Position numbers and translations under genes: made by a program. From contig CANTUZ010000012.1 in the NCBI GenBank assembly GCA_947846985.1, positions 24,018,135 to 24,082,134 on the forward strand: a stretch of DNA of 64,000 nucleotides. The letters are read 5' to 3'. The notes beneath the pieces are model-generated. The model did no database searches. It was not told where the DNA came from and saw nothing but the letters and a program-made list of their open reading frames with translations. Source of the stretch: Fratercula arctica (taxonomy: Eukaryota; Chordata; Aves; Charadriiformes; Alcidae). Positions 38,545 to 51,310 of the stretch are shown here, in pieces (within the stretch, counting starts at the first letter, position 1; every line of letters begins with the position of its first letter).

Positions 38545-38745
38545 TCTTGCCAGCTCTGCCACTAAGTCCACGCAAATCACTTAATCTTCCTATTTGGTTC
38601 CCCCTTTGCTAAAAGGGGAATGTTAATATTTATTTACCTTCCAACTCACAGGCATGTTGTGAGGATTAATTAGTTAATAACTGTTAAGTGCTTTGAAGAT
38701 ACAAGTGACTGTGCAAAAGACTAAGTATTATTAACTCACATTAGG
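38545..38745 (+). repeat. MIR-type (CORE) SINE, plus orientation
   Basis: The order of recognisable blocks follows MIR: 'GCCAGCTCTGCCACTAAG', then 'AAATCACTTAATCTTCC', then 'GTTCCCCCTTTGCTAAAAGG', then 'GTTGTGAGGATTAATTAG', then 'GTTAAGTGCTTTGAAGAT', ending in an 'AAGTATTATTAA'-type tail. These SINEs were active in early amniotes, so this is an ancient copy. It is one of the better preserved old repeats in the window. Confidence 0.8.
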
Positions 38746-41700
38746 CTAATGATGCAGATAGGAGTGGCAATTTTCATTAGCTGTATCAAAGCAGAGCCCA
38801 GGATTCAGCCCTGAAATGCATGCTAGCTAGTGAAAAATTAACAAGGTTATGAGAAAGATTAAAATAATAAAGTAAATTTATTTCCACTGGTCCACTGGAA
38901 CGCAAGGAAACGTACACAGCTGTGCCGTTCCTGACCTAGCAAAACCACAGCTCTGTTAATAACTCAAGACCACATTCTGAAAGCTGCTGGTTTACACCTT
39001 GATTAGTCATTTCCACCAATGTGCAAAGTGTTACAGGTTTGGGTTGGTGGCAATTTCCACTACTACGTCTTGCTCTGCACCTGTGAGCAGGACAGCACAC
39101 AGTTTAAGGCTAGCAAGAATCAAGCGCAGCATACTTGCGTTATGTACTACAATTTTGCAATGCACTTGCTTGGCGTTAATTTCTATGAAACTGTTGTGAG
39201 GAACGCAGACAGTTACGGCCCATCTTTTTGAGAAGGCTGGTTTTGCATTCAGGTAGCTCTCCTGATACAAAGGCAGGTAGGATACAGGTGGCCTGAGGTT
39301 TGTGAGGGCCAGCTGCAGGGGAACAGCACGCACCTCTGCCTTACGCTACTATTATAATTCTAGCAAAGATAGATGGTAAAGGCACAGCCTGGAAAGCTGA
39401 GACAGCAACTAAAATAACTTTGGAAGATGCCTCCTTGGAGCAGCTGTCCACATAGCTCTGCTGAGGAAGCCAGGTGCAGCCCCTAAAAGCCATCAGCAGC
39501 TTACACCTGTGGACCTAAATCACTTGTTGCTTATGTGAAAAGACCAGGAATTCCCCAATTTCAGTTGCAATCAAGTCTTTTGTGGACACTTGCAAACAAT
39601 TTGCAATTCCTGTATATAACAATATGTATTTCTATCTTAGTATCTGCATGATTCTCACTACTGTACCTCCAGGTGCATAAGGCAACATTTTCTCAACTCT
39701 TTTTTATCCCTTCTCTGCCTGAGCTGGCAAACTTAGGTTTGGTTCTTTCTTTTTTTAATTACTTTAGTGGTGGCAAAGGTGGATAAACACACTATGGAGG
39801 GAAAGAAGATAACACTCTACAGGCCTCTATTTTAGTAACTCTTCATACAACTGTTCTGGTCCTGGCCAAAATTTTTCACTTCTATCACCTCACAACATTG
39901 TTGGGCAAAATAAAGATTAAAGTAAGCCTTACAGGAGAGAAAAGCACAGAGGTGGAAACACACAGCTGAGGAGAGAGAAGGATTCCAGTTACCTCCAAAA
40001 ATTTGCAAAACTCTTTTCTTTTAGTGATATATAAATACCTTAAGCTCTGATGCTGTGAATGCCTGTTGGCAGACACAGGACCTACTGTGAGGCAAAGATG
40101 ACCTAAGATACCCCAACAGACTCCTTTCGACTGAAGATGCAGGCTCTCGGGCAGATGGATGATTGAGGGAGGGATGCAGCCAGCCTCTGCTGTGCTCCCC
40201 TGGCCCAGTTGCGAGGAAGGAGGCAATTCCTCTACTCTCACTTCCAGATTACAAAGCTCAGAGGCACAACGTGACTCTCAGAGGTATAGGTTTCTCACCA
40301 GCACAAGAACTCTCATTTTTCTCTGCATTACAGCGCGCTGAGCACTTTGGGGATCCCTACCCTGTGCTTGGAGTCTCCCAGGTACTCTCCTCCTGGGGAG
40401 GGCGGGAGAAGCTCCTTTGTGAAGCCACCTACCTCCTCAAAAACACTTTTGTTAGAAGAGAGGCAGCTGCTGCAATTAAAATAGTTTGAAAGACGAGTTC
40501 CTGCTGAGCCCAGTGAAATCTCCTTAAGCCTGACGTTCAGTTACAAGGCCTTGTACACTGTTACAGCAGGGTAGCAAAATGTAATTAACAATTAGGTACA
40601 TGAAGTTAGTGTTGTAAAATTTAAATACGGTAAATATCTTCAACAACTGCATCTCAACAAAGGCAACACAAGAGGTTGAATTTCACACTTCAGCATAAAG
40701 CTCAGAGTAGTGGCTACTGCTAAGGATGCTTGACATTTCAACAGTCTTCTGATTTTCAGATACTTACAAATTGGCTAAACAGTAGTGATTTGAAGTTAAG
40801 TTTTCTGTAACTCAAGACTGACTTTATACTGACCTATTTATCTCAACAACATGTGGGTTTTTTTCCTTTTAAAGTACAATCAATAAAATCTATTTTTCTT
40901 ATTAAAAATATATCCATTCCGATATATCTCTTCCTACATCTTATTTAACAAGCTCTAACATTAGCTCAAGATTTCTGCTCAACTGCAAATACCAATGCAC
41001 ATTATAAATATATCTACAATCCTCTTATAACACTGGAAAGGTTAAAAACATTTAAGCAAGGACAAAGGCCAACTACTTACTCCAAATATCTTGCCCCCTG
41101 GACATATTGTTGCTTAATCATTTTTTACATGGGTTTCACTTGTGCTGCTGAAATCACTGGCTATCGTTTGACACATGGTGTTGAATGAGAAATACTATAA
41201 ATCTGAAATGCTAATGTGCTTTCCACTGCGTGTCATTCCTACCAATTGAATACATCATCCACAGTTACTTTTATCTCAAGCCAAGACTAGCAAGAGCAAA
41301 ACACAGTCTTTTATTGACTTTAGAGCTTAGTCCATTAAATTTCGTGCTTTTTTCAACCTCCAAAGCCAATCACAGGCTGATGGCACCATCCTGGATTTTA
41401 TTTTGTGATATTATGAGCCCAGCTTCCATAAACAAGGAGCATCGCGGGGGCTGGGAACCTTCTCCAAGGCAAGGATGCGTATCACTCGCGGCTGCCTGAC
41501 AACAGGGGTAATTGCTTTTTATTTTTTAAACATATGGTGAAGGGCAGGCTTAGCCACTGCAGAAGTTTCCGCAGAGCCTCTGGGGAAGAAGAGGGAAAAC
41601 ACATCACGCTCTTTGCCAAGGCGTTTTAGATGCAAAGTGGGGCATCACCAAACCTGAACCAGGCGAGGAAAGCCCTCGCAAGCCAGCCCTGCAAACAAGG

Positions 41701-44139
41701 AAAACAACCCTTCCGTAACAGATTTTTTTTAAACAACCCATAGAAAAGCAAGCAAATGCACATGGTTACTAATAGCATTGCTTCTTATCGTACGTGAACC
41801 AGAGATGCTGTTGTTTAAAGGATGAAAAAATCCCACAGGCTCTGATGAGCGCAATATCCAGTGCTTCGAAACCTGCTAAATTAGCAAGGCATCTTCTAGA
41901 TTTTACGGGAAAGGCACACGCTCAGCTGCATCTGTTGCTCACACACAGCACAAGTGAGCAAATCCAGCACACTTCAAATTATTTTGAGCAGATGTGGCAC
42001 AACTTCTTGCAGTTCAAAAAGAAGCTGCCGCAGCATCCATAGAAGGTCTGTAACCGTTCACTCCACAGCGTCCTGGGCACAGGGGGGCCATGGACACTGT
42101 ACAAAGTCAACGCAAGCATCTCATAACTCTTGCTGACATTATAACAGCTCCCAAGGCCAAGAGACAAACACCACGATTCCTATTCGTGTTGCTCATAGTC
42201 TAAAGAAAGAGTCTCACTCTAAGGGCAAAGGCATTTTTCAATTTTCTTGCATAATTGATCTTACATATAAAAGTTAACATTAAACAACTGACGAGGACTG
42301 GTCAGAAAACACTTGTCTTTTCTCAGGAGAAAAACACAGTTATAGCATCCAGAATGGCTACAATCCAAAGTAACGTCAAATCGCTGCTGTATCCAGGGCA
42401 GCGGAAAAAGATCCGTCAGGATTTAAGACACCGGACAAAGAACCGCTGACTGCCGGATCTCCTGCCTACCAAATCCTCCACGGAAAGTTTCTTGTCTGGT
42501 GCATAAGCCCCACGCAAGCCCTCGTCTCCGTAACTCTGAAGAATGGAGAGGGCAGCGAGGAATGCGAGTGCTGATACACCAAATGAATTAACGGCTAAGA
42601 ATCGTAGTGCCACTGTTGTTGTCCCATAAACAGCGGCCTACCTTGAACCTAATTACTGCGCTGCATTAAGTATACGTGGCATTGTGAAGAATGCAGGACT
42701 AAACACTGCTAGAAAGACAGCACTGAAAGTTTAGTCAGGAAATCCTCACCCAAGTTCCTTTTCTCTCAGATTCCTTGAGAAGTTGTGCTTAGACTACACA
42801 CACCTTTCTTAACATTTGCTGAGTTTTGCTAACTCTCTGCTGGCACAGAACACAGTCTTGGGTTCGTCAGAAATCAGTTTAATGACGAAGCAGCTAAGCC
42901 CTTGGAAAATGAGGAGTGGATCTGCAATGCTACAGTGATAGCTGTTTACAGCAGGGTCACTAGGTAAATACAAACATGGTCATAACAGCTGTATTCAATT
43001 TTGTAGGTACAGAGCTCATTAATAAGGAAGATCAAATCATGTTAATAATCCTTGAAAACAAATTAACTGGATGGTTTTTTATTACTGAGTCCACATATTT
43101 CTCATTTGTTCTGGCTGGCAGCACTGCAACCTATTAGTTAAGAGTGTCTTGTCTGCTTTGTCAGAGCTGTTGTCCAGATGTCCAAATATATACTTCATTA
43201 TATAAATTGTTAGTTTAAAAGCGTTTCTTAATGGCATAGCATAAATTCTATAGAATATAATGGGTTTTTTTAAGCAAGACTTCAAATAAAACATTATGTA
43301 AATGAGAAAGACATTCAAATGTTGAAAATCCACATCAACATGCTGAGTTTTATTACAGCACAGCTCACTGGAAATTAACCGGGTACTAATCTTTTAATAC
43401 TGCAGCTGATCCTTGGTCAACCTGTTACAAGAGTAAATTGCCATTCCCAGCTGTGCCATACTATAAGAGGATAAACATCAGTGGCCTTTAGGAACAACCT
43501 ATTTCAAGAATATCTGCTCAATCTTTTACAGCTAATCAGAGCAACGTTAACAGAAGGAAAGCTGCCAGAAGGGAACGTATGTGAAGATTAATCCAATTTG
43601 TTGCTGCAGTAAGGCACAGGTTTTTGGGTTTCTTTAACGTAGTAAGACACCGAAAACTCACTATTAAAAGGCTGAAGAATTCAGAAATTAATTCAGCCCA
43701 AGAATTAATTTTGATAAGACTCAGGCATATAACACTGAAAAAAACCTGGGCCTAAGTACGCAGGAGAGTCTCTTTTCTGTCATTGCAATAAAGCCACGGC
43801 AGAGCTCGGGGGCAGTGATGTGCAAGTGCTCAGGTAGTTTGGGAGAAGACTTCTTGGACTCCCGCACCAGAAGCAGCAGTGCCAACCAGAGCACGACGTA
43901 CATTTGGGAACCCAAATGTCTCTGGATCTTGCCGGCAGCTACATAAGCTAAATTTCCACTGAAACAAGTTGTGCTCAGCACTTTTTCATACTCATCAGCT
44001 TTTTATTCTACAAATGCATTTTCTCTTTCAGTTTCTCCAACTTTCATTTTCATTTGCACTTACTGTACCTTTTGCTTCCTTCACGATTTCAAGATGACTG
44101 CTCCCAAGTCCCAGCTGAGCAAGAACCCTCTCTGCGCTT

Positions 44140-44290
44140 ACAGAAAGACTCTAGACTGTAAGCTTTTTCAGGCAGAAATAGTTATTTACTGTTTGCACAA
44201 CACCTAAAGCTATGGGACCTCCAACCTAGCTAAGGCCTTTGGTCAATACTGCCATATTAATGTTACATCATTATTTTAATTTATTTTTTT
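44140..44290 (+). repeat. Old LINE/SINE 3' tail ('TAGACTGTAAGCTTTTTCAG')
   Basis: The segment 'CTAGACTGTAAGCTTTTTCA', followed by a 'CTGTTTGCACAACACCTAAA' block and then by 'CTATGGGACCTCCAACCTA', follows the pattern 'tagattgtaagctctttggggcagg ... tgtttgtacagcgcctagcacaatgggg' of ancient amniote repeats (L3/CR1-related or SINEs using that tail). Family not certain. Confidence 0.6.
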
Positions 44291-45499
44291 TTACTTCTGT
44301 TGCACATGCAAGAAAAGCATGTTCATGTTAACTGACAGATGACTAAACACCACTTTTTATCATTTCCATCTGATTCCAAGATGACAATACGGAATAATTG
44401 CAGAATCACACTGTTTATTTCATATACTATAAAATGTCCAATAACCTCCTTCACCTCCCAGAAGATTTCTGTGGATAAACTATGACTTCTAGAGAAAGCT
44501 ATTTTACTATTGTCTTTCCATTACTTACAGAAATGTGGACAGGGCAATTTTTAATATTGATAAAACCTAGCACACGGTTGTGACCTGGCTCTGTGGAAGC
44601 CACCCTGACACTTCGACAGTCTAGCCCCCAGTGATGGAGAAATTATCAGAGGAAGGAAAAGCTGTTCGTCCACAACCGCCACCACCCAAGGCAGCACCCA
44701 CTCCGTGCTCTGGGGCAGGGGGGGCTGCGTTCCCAGCCTTTCCCTCCCCATCCCAAATAGTTCAGCTGCATCCACCCAGCATTACTCAGGCTGGTGGACA
44801 CATGGCTCTCTAGAAGTGTTAATCACTATTTCTCCAGTCTTGCTTACGTGGTGTTACTACTTACGCTGTCGGTTGCTGTTGGAATTACTATCATTGCAGA
44901 CTGAAGGGAGAGTGAGGAGAGACAAGACGGCTTGACAGATGACTACCAAAAATTGGGAAGGGGTGTTAACCATGGAAAAAAATAGTGTATTTGAGAATTG
45001 CTAATAAAACAGAAAGCTGAACGTAGTGATTCTTTCCATGACTTATGCCAGAGCTAGATTTGGAAGCTGGCACTAAAGGATATTTCTTCTTACCAGTTTT
45101 ATAAGCTCTTTCTTTGCCCATGTACTCTGCTCAAGAGTATCTGGTACAATGCAGAATTTTTTATTTTTTTTCTTACCAGCCCCTTCAATAATTACTCTCT
45201 CTCAAAAAATGGTAGATTCATCTTTGGCCTTATTCCTTCCTACTGCATGGGGAATATTCGGCCAGTCCTCAATCCTTGGAAAATGAGTCCAGTTTGAGAG
45301 CAGCTGAAAATACAAAATAATTACAGCAAGAGCCTTGCAGCCAGCCCTCCATGTAGAAGTAGAGTATCCTGTGTCCTTCTGCTGATCATGTCAGAATCAC
45401 CGGAACAGCCTCTCCAAAACCACAGAAAGTACTTCCCTTTCGTGCCAATGCTTCTCTGCCTGCAGGAGGAAGGATGGTCTTGTGGCTCGCGCAGACTTG

Positions 45500-45640
45500 G
45501 CTGTCAGCATGTGTGGCTTCTATTCCTGGTGGACACCGACTTCTCTTGTGACTTTGGGAGAGTTACCAAACTTCATCCACCAAAAGGCCCTTCTCGTCTA
45601 CAACATAACAACATAATTCAACCTTGCCCTTTAATGTAAA
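45500..45640 (+). repeat. Probable MIR-like SINE relic
   Basis: 'GGCTTCTATTCCTGGTGGAC' followed by 'TTGTGACTTTGGGAGAGTTA' resembles 'ggttctattcctggctctgcc ... gtgaccttgggcaagtcac' of old tRNA-derived SINEs. The 3' part is too diverged to place. Confidence 0.45.
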
Positions 45641-46369
45641 TACTGTTGGAAAACTTACTGGCTCAGGATAGATGGGAAGCAGTATAAGAGTTCAAAACGT
45701 TATTATTTTCATAGCTTTATTATTATTTAGTGGCATTTTAGTTCTCCTCACCAAGCAAATTTTTCATCAGATGTGTAGTGCCTTTATTTCTGAATATCAG
45801 CTACGGTGTCAAGACACAGAAAGATAACTATTTAAATATACCCATTTTACATCACCTAAGGGAGGGATGTGGCAAATACAACCAAAGGAAACATATCTCG
45901 AACTCACTCCTGCTTCACCTTCATACTTAAGGTAATGTTCAAGAAGAAAGATAGCAATGTAATTCACACGTGTTTCTTGTAAATCCCTCTCCAGGCAACT
46001 GCTATCAGATAAACAGTCCACATCTAACAATTACTGACAGTTTTCAATGTCTAGATCGTGTAGTTCTAACATCTAACATTCTAATCTGAAGATACCACCA
46101 GCTCTGTGCAGTGTAATAAGTGTCTGGCTGTGTGACACAAGTTACATGGCCCGAACGAAGCAGCAGGCATGTTAGTACACATACTTTTACTTCTAATTCC
46201 CAATGATAACATCAACTTCGACAGAAAGCCAACCGATGTGCAGGACCTTTGTGATGGTGCTCACCTAGAAAGCTTGCTGGAAAGATGAGGCACAAAAAGG
46301 TGGCACGCTGGCCATAATTTAAAATGCAGGCTAGAAATAACTGGTTTTAGGAAAGTTTAAATTCCACAG

Positions 46370-46516
46370 ATTGACAGAGGCATCAGGGAGGCTTCCACTG
46401 GTAGTCTTCAAACCCCATGTATTTGATGGTGAGGTGTCCCTGCCCATGGCAGGGGGGTTGGAACACGATGATCTTTAAGATCCCTTTTAACCCAAACCAT
46501 TCTATGATTCTATGAT
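46370..46516 (+). mobile_element. CR1 LINE 3' end, plus orientation
   Basis: About 150 bases of CR1 3' end. 'GGGAGGCTTCCACTGGTAGT' and 'GGTGAGGTGTCCCTGCCCAT' are followed by 'GGGGGGTTGGAACACGATGA', 'TCTTTAAGATCCCTTTTAAC', and the tail 'ATTCTATGATTCTATGAT'. It is a strongly 5'-truncated copy with no coding capacity. Confidence 0.93.
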
Positions 46517-49500
46517 ATAAAGCTAAAGGCAGCTGCTATGTGAACCAGGAGTAAATATATTTCTTCAATCTTGCCATTAAAGAAAAAATTACTGCTTTAA
46601 GTAAATAACCAGGCAACCTTGAATTGTAACTTGCAATTAAATTCAGAGCTCCTGTTCACATCCTAACTCAACAGAATAAACTTTGGGTGGCTCACCTGAA
46701 TCTAGAGATAGAAATAAACTCTATCTGAAATACAGAGGTTTAAAAAAAAAAAAAAGTCAGAGAGATAATTCCTTTTCCTTACATCATGCGTTTTTCTCTC
46801 CAACTCTGCTGCTGCCCAGCTAAAGGGCTGCTATAACAGTGCAAGAAATGATGTCATCCCAGTGAATTGCAGAGATTTTTTTTTTTTCCATCAAAAGTAC
46901 TCTATTGATCACCATTATCTATGACTTGCCATCCAGTTTCAAAAATAGTTCATATTAAATTAAGCTATTGAGCACTGGATTACAGGTTTCTTCTCACATT
47001 TTAATTTCTCAGACAGAAGCAAGGTGGAATTGCTATCTAAAACATTCTGCTGCCTTGCATTATTCAGAACTTTCTACTGAAATGATTCCAGATCTGCTGC
47101 AGAAATAGTAATTCTGACTTTGCTCACGGAGCTGCTGTGCAAAGCTTTTGCTCCTGCAAGCCCACTCTGCACGGAATTATCTGGAAGTCCCGTGTGCGCT
47201 GCTCGCACGAGCACGCTGGGTGTGCAGAAGGTTAACAGGTTTTGTGATCCGTACCACCACCACTAAATATTGATGCAATTAGGGTAAATCTCCCAATATG
47301 AACAAGCTACTCGGGTCTGCTTCTCTGAAATTGTAAGACGCTTACAACATTATTTTGTTATTTAGTATTTCCTAAGTAATAGCAGGTGTGCACACAGCTT
47401 TGTATTTTCCTTTCATTCTAAGATAGGAAAGGCGAGTCGAACTGTCATGTTGTTTGACTGAAAATATGGACTACGTAAAAATTCTTTCTCACCCAAACTG
47501 GTACTAACAGCATTGCGCTTTCAAGCTAGTCACTCCCTCCAGTGAAAACTCGTTTGTTCAACATTTGACCATTTTCCTGTAGCATCTATGTCAAAAGAGT
47601 CAGCTCTGTGCAGAAAAATTGTGGAAGTTGTTAATGAGATCAGCCTTTCTGCTGTCTGAGCTCCCAGCAGCTCCAAGAGCAAGCATGGAGACTAGAAGAG
47701 AAAATTAGCTTTCAGAAATTATTTCAATGCAATAATATGAGCGGCTGTTACTAATGAAGGAGAAGAGCTGTTTTCATGACGCGACTCGAGATGTTAGGGT
47801 GTCCTTCCTTTTGTGGAGGTCAACCTGAAAATCAGAACCAGAAGCAATTAATCTATTTTTTCCCCCACATGCATTAAATTCCTATTCATTGATACTTGTT
47901 TTTCTCAGATCCTCATTCCAGAACATCACATATTCGATGTAGAGCAGGAACACACAAAGCTGCTGTGTGTATCTTTATCTCACCCGATCTGTAGGCTCGT
48001 TAGTACTGTCCTGAGGGAAACACTTTGTTCTAACTCATCATTCTCCTTTTTATCATCAGAGAAACTTCCCAGTAAAAGTCATAGACTCCTGCTGTTTACT
48101 GATGAAATGAATTATCAAAGAAAGTATTTAAAGTGGGATTGAATGGGGGTTGTTCAAGCTCTTCTTTACCTCACCACTACAGCAAGTAAAACCCTACAAA
48201 TTAGAAACGAGAAACTTAATTATTGTGAACAGAAATGGACAAAAAATTTCCCCTAGTTTACATCCAGCTAAGCAAAACTAAAAGCAGAAAGTTCTCCCTA
48301 TTACAAAGGCACAGGACAGTCATGGGCATATAGCAAGGAAGGAGAAAGGGGGTTTGGCCAGACACATACAAGGAGCGTGACTGAATAATTAGATGTAAGG
48401 AGTACAGTTGAATACTGTCTGAGAACCTTCTGATTTTTTGCTTGAAGTTTTCAATAACTAAGAATTGCATTAATTAACACCTGAGGGAATATTCATGCAT
48501 TTTTCATACACAAAACCAATCTGCACGCAGAAGCCATCCAGACTCTCCCAAAGTGACTCAATCTGAGTAGCTCTAGTCTGTGAAGAAAGCACTTTTCAAC
48601 CCATGGACTCGTCCCCAGACAGAGCACACGGTAGGCACTGGAGAAAAGGAGTTTTAGTTGGCTTGGGTTAAGTTGCTTCATAAAGCCAGTGCCTACTGCA
48701 GGACAAATACGGTGCTTAACACGTTCTGCTTTAGTGCTTGAAATCTTTTCCAAAGGTCCTCAGTAAGTTTTAAAACACAGTAAATGAAAATTGCCTTTTT
48801 CACCAGAAAGGGAAAACATCTAACATGTTCTTAGAAAGTAAGGAATTAGAAATTAACAGGAGATAAGCAGTCCAAAGACAAGTATTGAAAAGTTTGTATG
48901 TACACAGACAAAAGTGAAAGGCTGCTTCTGTCTCTCAGCTTTGGTATCTGCTGGCAGATGTCCGTTTTATATCCCTTAAAATGAGCACTTTTTAAAGGAG
49001 GTTGCCTATAGAACCATATAGAAAAGAAGCATAAGATCTTATTCAAAATGCCCCACATTTTTACGTCTTTTCTTTATGTCTCCATTGCAGGATTTAAGTT
49101 TTTCCACTAGGAGTTTAAGACCTTAAACTTGATTATTTATATTTAGGTACAGATACATAACTGCACACTGAGGTTCAACAACATGAACTACAAGTTTGTT
49201 CCTGAACACTATAAATTTCCTCGCTTTGTCATTTTAAGACAATTTAATGAAATATTTATTATGGATTTAAACTCTTGAAACCTCTCTGAAGCCGAACTAA
49301 CGGTTATGTCTTAATTTTATAATCAGATGGTGATGCGTTAAAATGTGCAATCCCTAAAAACAGAAAAAAACCCACTCTCTGGCAGATCAATAGCTTTAAA
49401 AGTATAATGGACAAAAAGCAAAATCCCCTTACAAACTGTTTCTCTTATTTTGTACTGTATTGATCACTGTATATGTACAATATGCACCGACCCCTGCTGA

Positions 49501-50906
49501 TAAGTACCAAATACAAGCAGAACATTTCAATCCCGTATAAGGAACTTCACATATGGCTCAAGAAACTGGGAGAGCGGGCAGCTGCCTAACGTAGCAGTCT
49601 GCAATGGGGGATAAATTGCTTCATGAATACAGATTAATAACCCTTATTCCCATGCTCCTTATATGCTCCTCATGCTCTAAGTCTTCTTGGCCCCTCTAAG
49701 CAGGCTCTTGAACTTCAGCCCAGAGAAAACAGCGATAACTGTGAAGAAGCGGCTCATGCTCTAGCCCTGCTCCCACCCTTACTTAGAGAAGACAGCAGAG
49801 GTAACTCTCTCCCTTCTGGAAAGCAACTTCCAGAGAGAACCACTGGGGTAAAGTCCTCACCTGCGTGAGCCCATGAGCACCACTGAAAGGCTTTTGTTGA
49901 GTTTTGGTCATTTTTTAAGTAAGGCCCATACTCAACAGTCGCATTATAAATCTCTTCAGTGTTTATATTTCAAGTATTAATAAGATATACTTGAAAGTTA
50001 AACAAAAAGCCTGTAATTACAAGTCTCAAATAGTTCCATGGAGCAACAGCTTCTGGGGCTAGAGATGCCTAGAGCATTGGCTGCTCACCACGCAGCTTTC
50101 ATGGCGAACTCCAGCCCTTGTATCTTTACATGGAGCAAACCACATGAAAGGCAAGTTCTAGCATCTGGGAAACTTCCAGAACTTTTGGGATCTTAGATGC
50201 TATTTGACTTATTTCTTATAGCACAAGTGGGAAATTAAAGGGGATGAAAAAATAATTAACATAGTTTGGGGGTTTTTTTAATAGTAACAACTAACAAGAA
50301 TGAAATATCAAATTGTTCACTGAACCTTTCTCATGAGAAGTTACTGCCGTCGGCCATGAACATCAGATTTCAGCCTGGAATGCTTATTTGAGCTTTACAT
50401 TTGCCTACATACTTCGTTTAGATGGTCTCTAGCCTGCGTAGCTCTGGTAGCCCAGGCTGTCAAACTCCAGCAGAAAATTTAAATAGAATCAAGATTCTGG
50501 TGGTGAAATATGCTGTCCTGCTGACTGCTAAAAGACAATTAAAAATCTTTTCTCTTTGTGCTTATTTCAGTCCTAAGTGACCTACAGCAGTAAAGGACTG
50601 TCTGTGATACATGTTGCAATAGATTTGATTTATTCTATTTTTACATAGTGTCTCAAGCAATAGGAATCCCTTGGGGAGATTTCTGCACCGTCAGGAAAAA
50701 CTTTCTGACCTTCAGCCTCAGATTTCATTTGCTCACTTCGATCCCCTCTTCCCCCCGCTCCCCTCCCCACCTCCTCCTCTCAGCCACTTCCCATCTCGGC
50801 GGGACGACCCTTTGTACGCGCAGAGTTCAACGACTCCGGACAGCTGCATCGGCTGCTGCAAAGCCGCACTTTTTGCGGCTCAGAGCTTTTCTCCAAATCA
50901 TTTACA

Positions 50907-50930
50907 ATTAGCATCCTCATTAGCATCCTC
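50907..50930. repeat. Perfect 12-bp tandem duplication
   Basis: Two exact copies of ATTAGCATCCTC, directly before the CpG-rich block. Confidence 0.9.
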
Positions 50931-50939
50931 CTGAAATAT

Positions 50940-51310
50940 TTTTTTTTAACCCTTCCCTTGACGTCCTTTCGATTTCCTCGACTCCGTCAGTGGGAATCGG
51001 GTTCCGACCGCAGGCCCAGGGGCCCAGGCCTCCCACAGCCGCAGAGCTCGAGCAGCGCATCCCGCATGACGCAAGCGCTGCCTGTATGACGCAGGAGGTC
51101 CCTGCGTGACGCAGGAGCCCCTCCACAAGAACAGCGCCATCCATTGGCGCCCGCGCGTCTGACGGAGGCAGGGCATGACGGGGGCGCCCTCTGCTGGGCC
51201 GCCCGGCGCCTGCCGGCCCTGGGGAGAACCAAAAAAACAAGTTAAAAAAACGCAAAAACCAAGCACAAAAAAGCCAAGGAGCGGCTGGTGAGGCCTCGGC
51301 ACCGGGAGGC
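50940..51310. promoter_or_regulatory. Orphan CpG-rich block with CRE-like motif cluster
   Basis: An isolated GC- and CpG-rich segment about 42 kb upstream of VAV3 and 7.5 kb beyond the 3' end of SLC25A24, so it is not at either annotated promoter. It holds seven TGACG cores on the two strands within about 220 bases: 50959 (TGACGTCC), 50985-50989 (as CGTCA), 51067, 51087, 51107, 51160 and 51176. The three central ones are TGACGCA spaced exactly 20 bases apart. A reversed CCAAT box (ATTGG, 51143-51147) follows. This is the composition of a CREB/ATF-type promoter or enhancer. No transcript can be proved. A minus-strand open frame at 50946-51302 has no recognisable domain. Confidence 0.5.
51065..51124 (+). 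repeat. Three 20-bp units each carrying TGACGCA
   Basis: Units at 51065-51084, 51085-51104 and 51105-51124 share NNTGACGCARG at the same phase and diverge in the second half. The first copy reads TGACGCAA, the hybrid CRE/C-EBP site known to bind ATF4-C/EBP-type dimers. The spacing is close to two helical turns. Confidence 0.8.

Larger units (their letters stand above)
36846..46369. other. Intergenic DNA, no gene seen
   Basis: No supportable exon. It contains a MIR-type SINE at about 38545-38745 and old repeat tails at about 44140-44290 and 45500-45640. The remainder is unique AT-rich DNA with short chance open frames. Moderately long ones at 39885-40241 (minus) and 40163-40489 (plus) overlap each other and have no domain. 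Confidence 0.6.

Noticed and set aside
50946..51302. 118-codon minus-strand frame in the orphan CpG block
   Set aside because: Open because of GC content; the peptide has no recognisable motif. Other frames over the same bases are also open.
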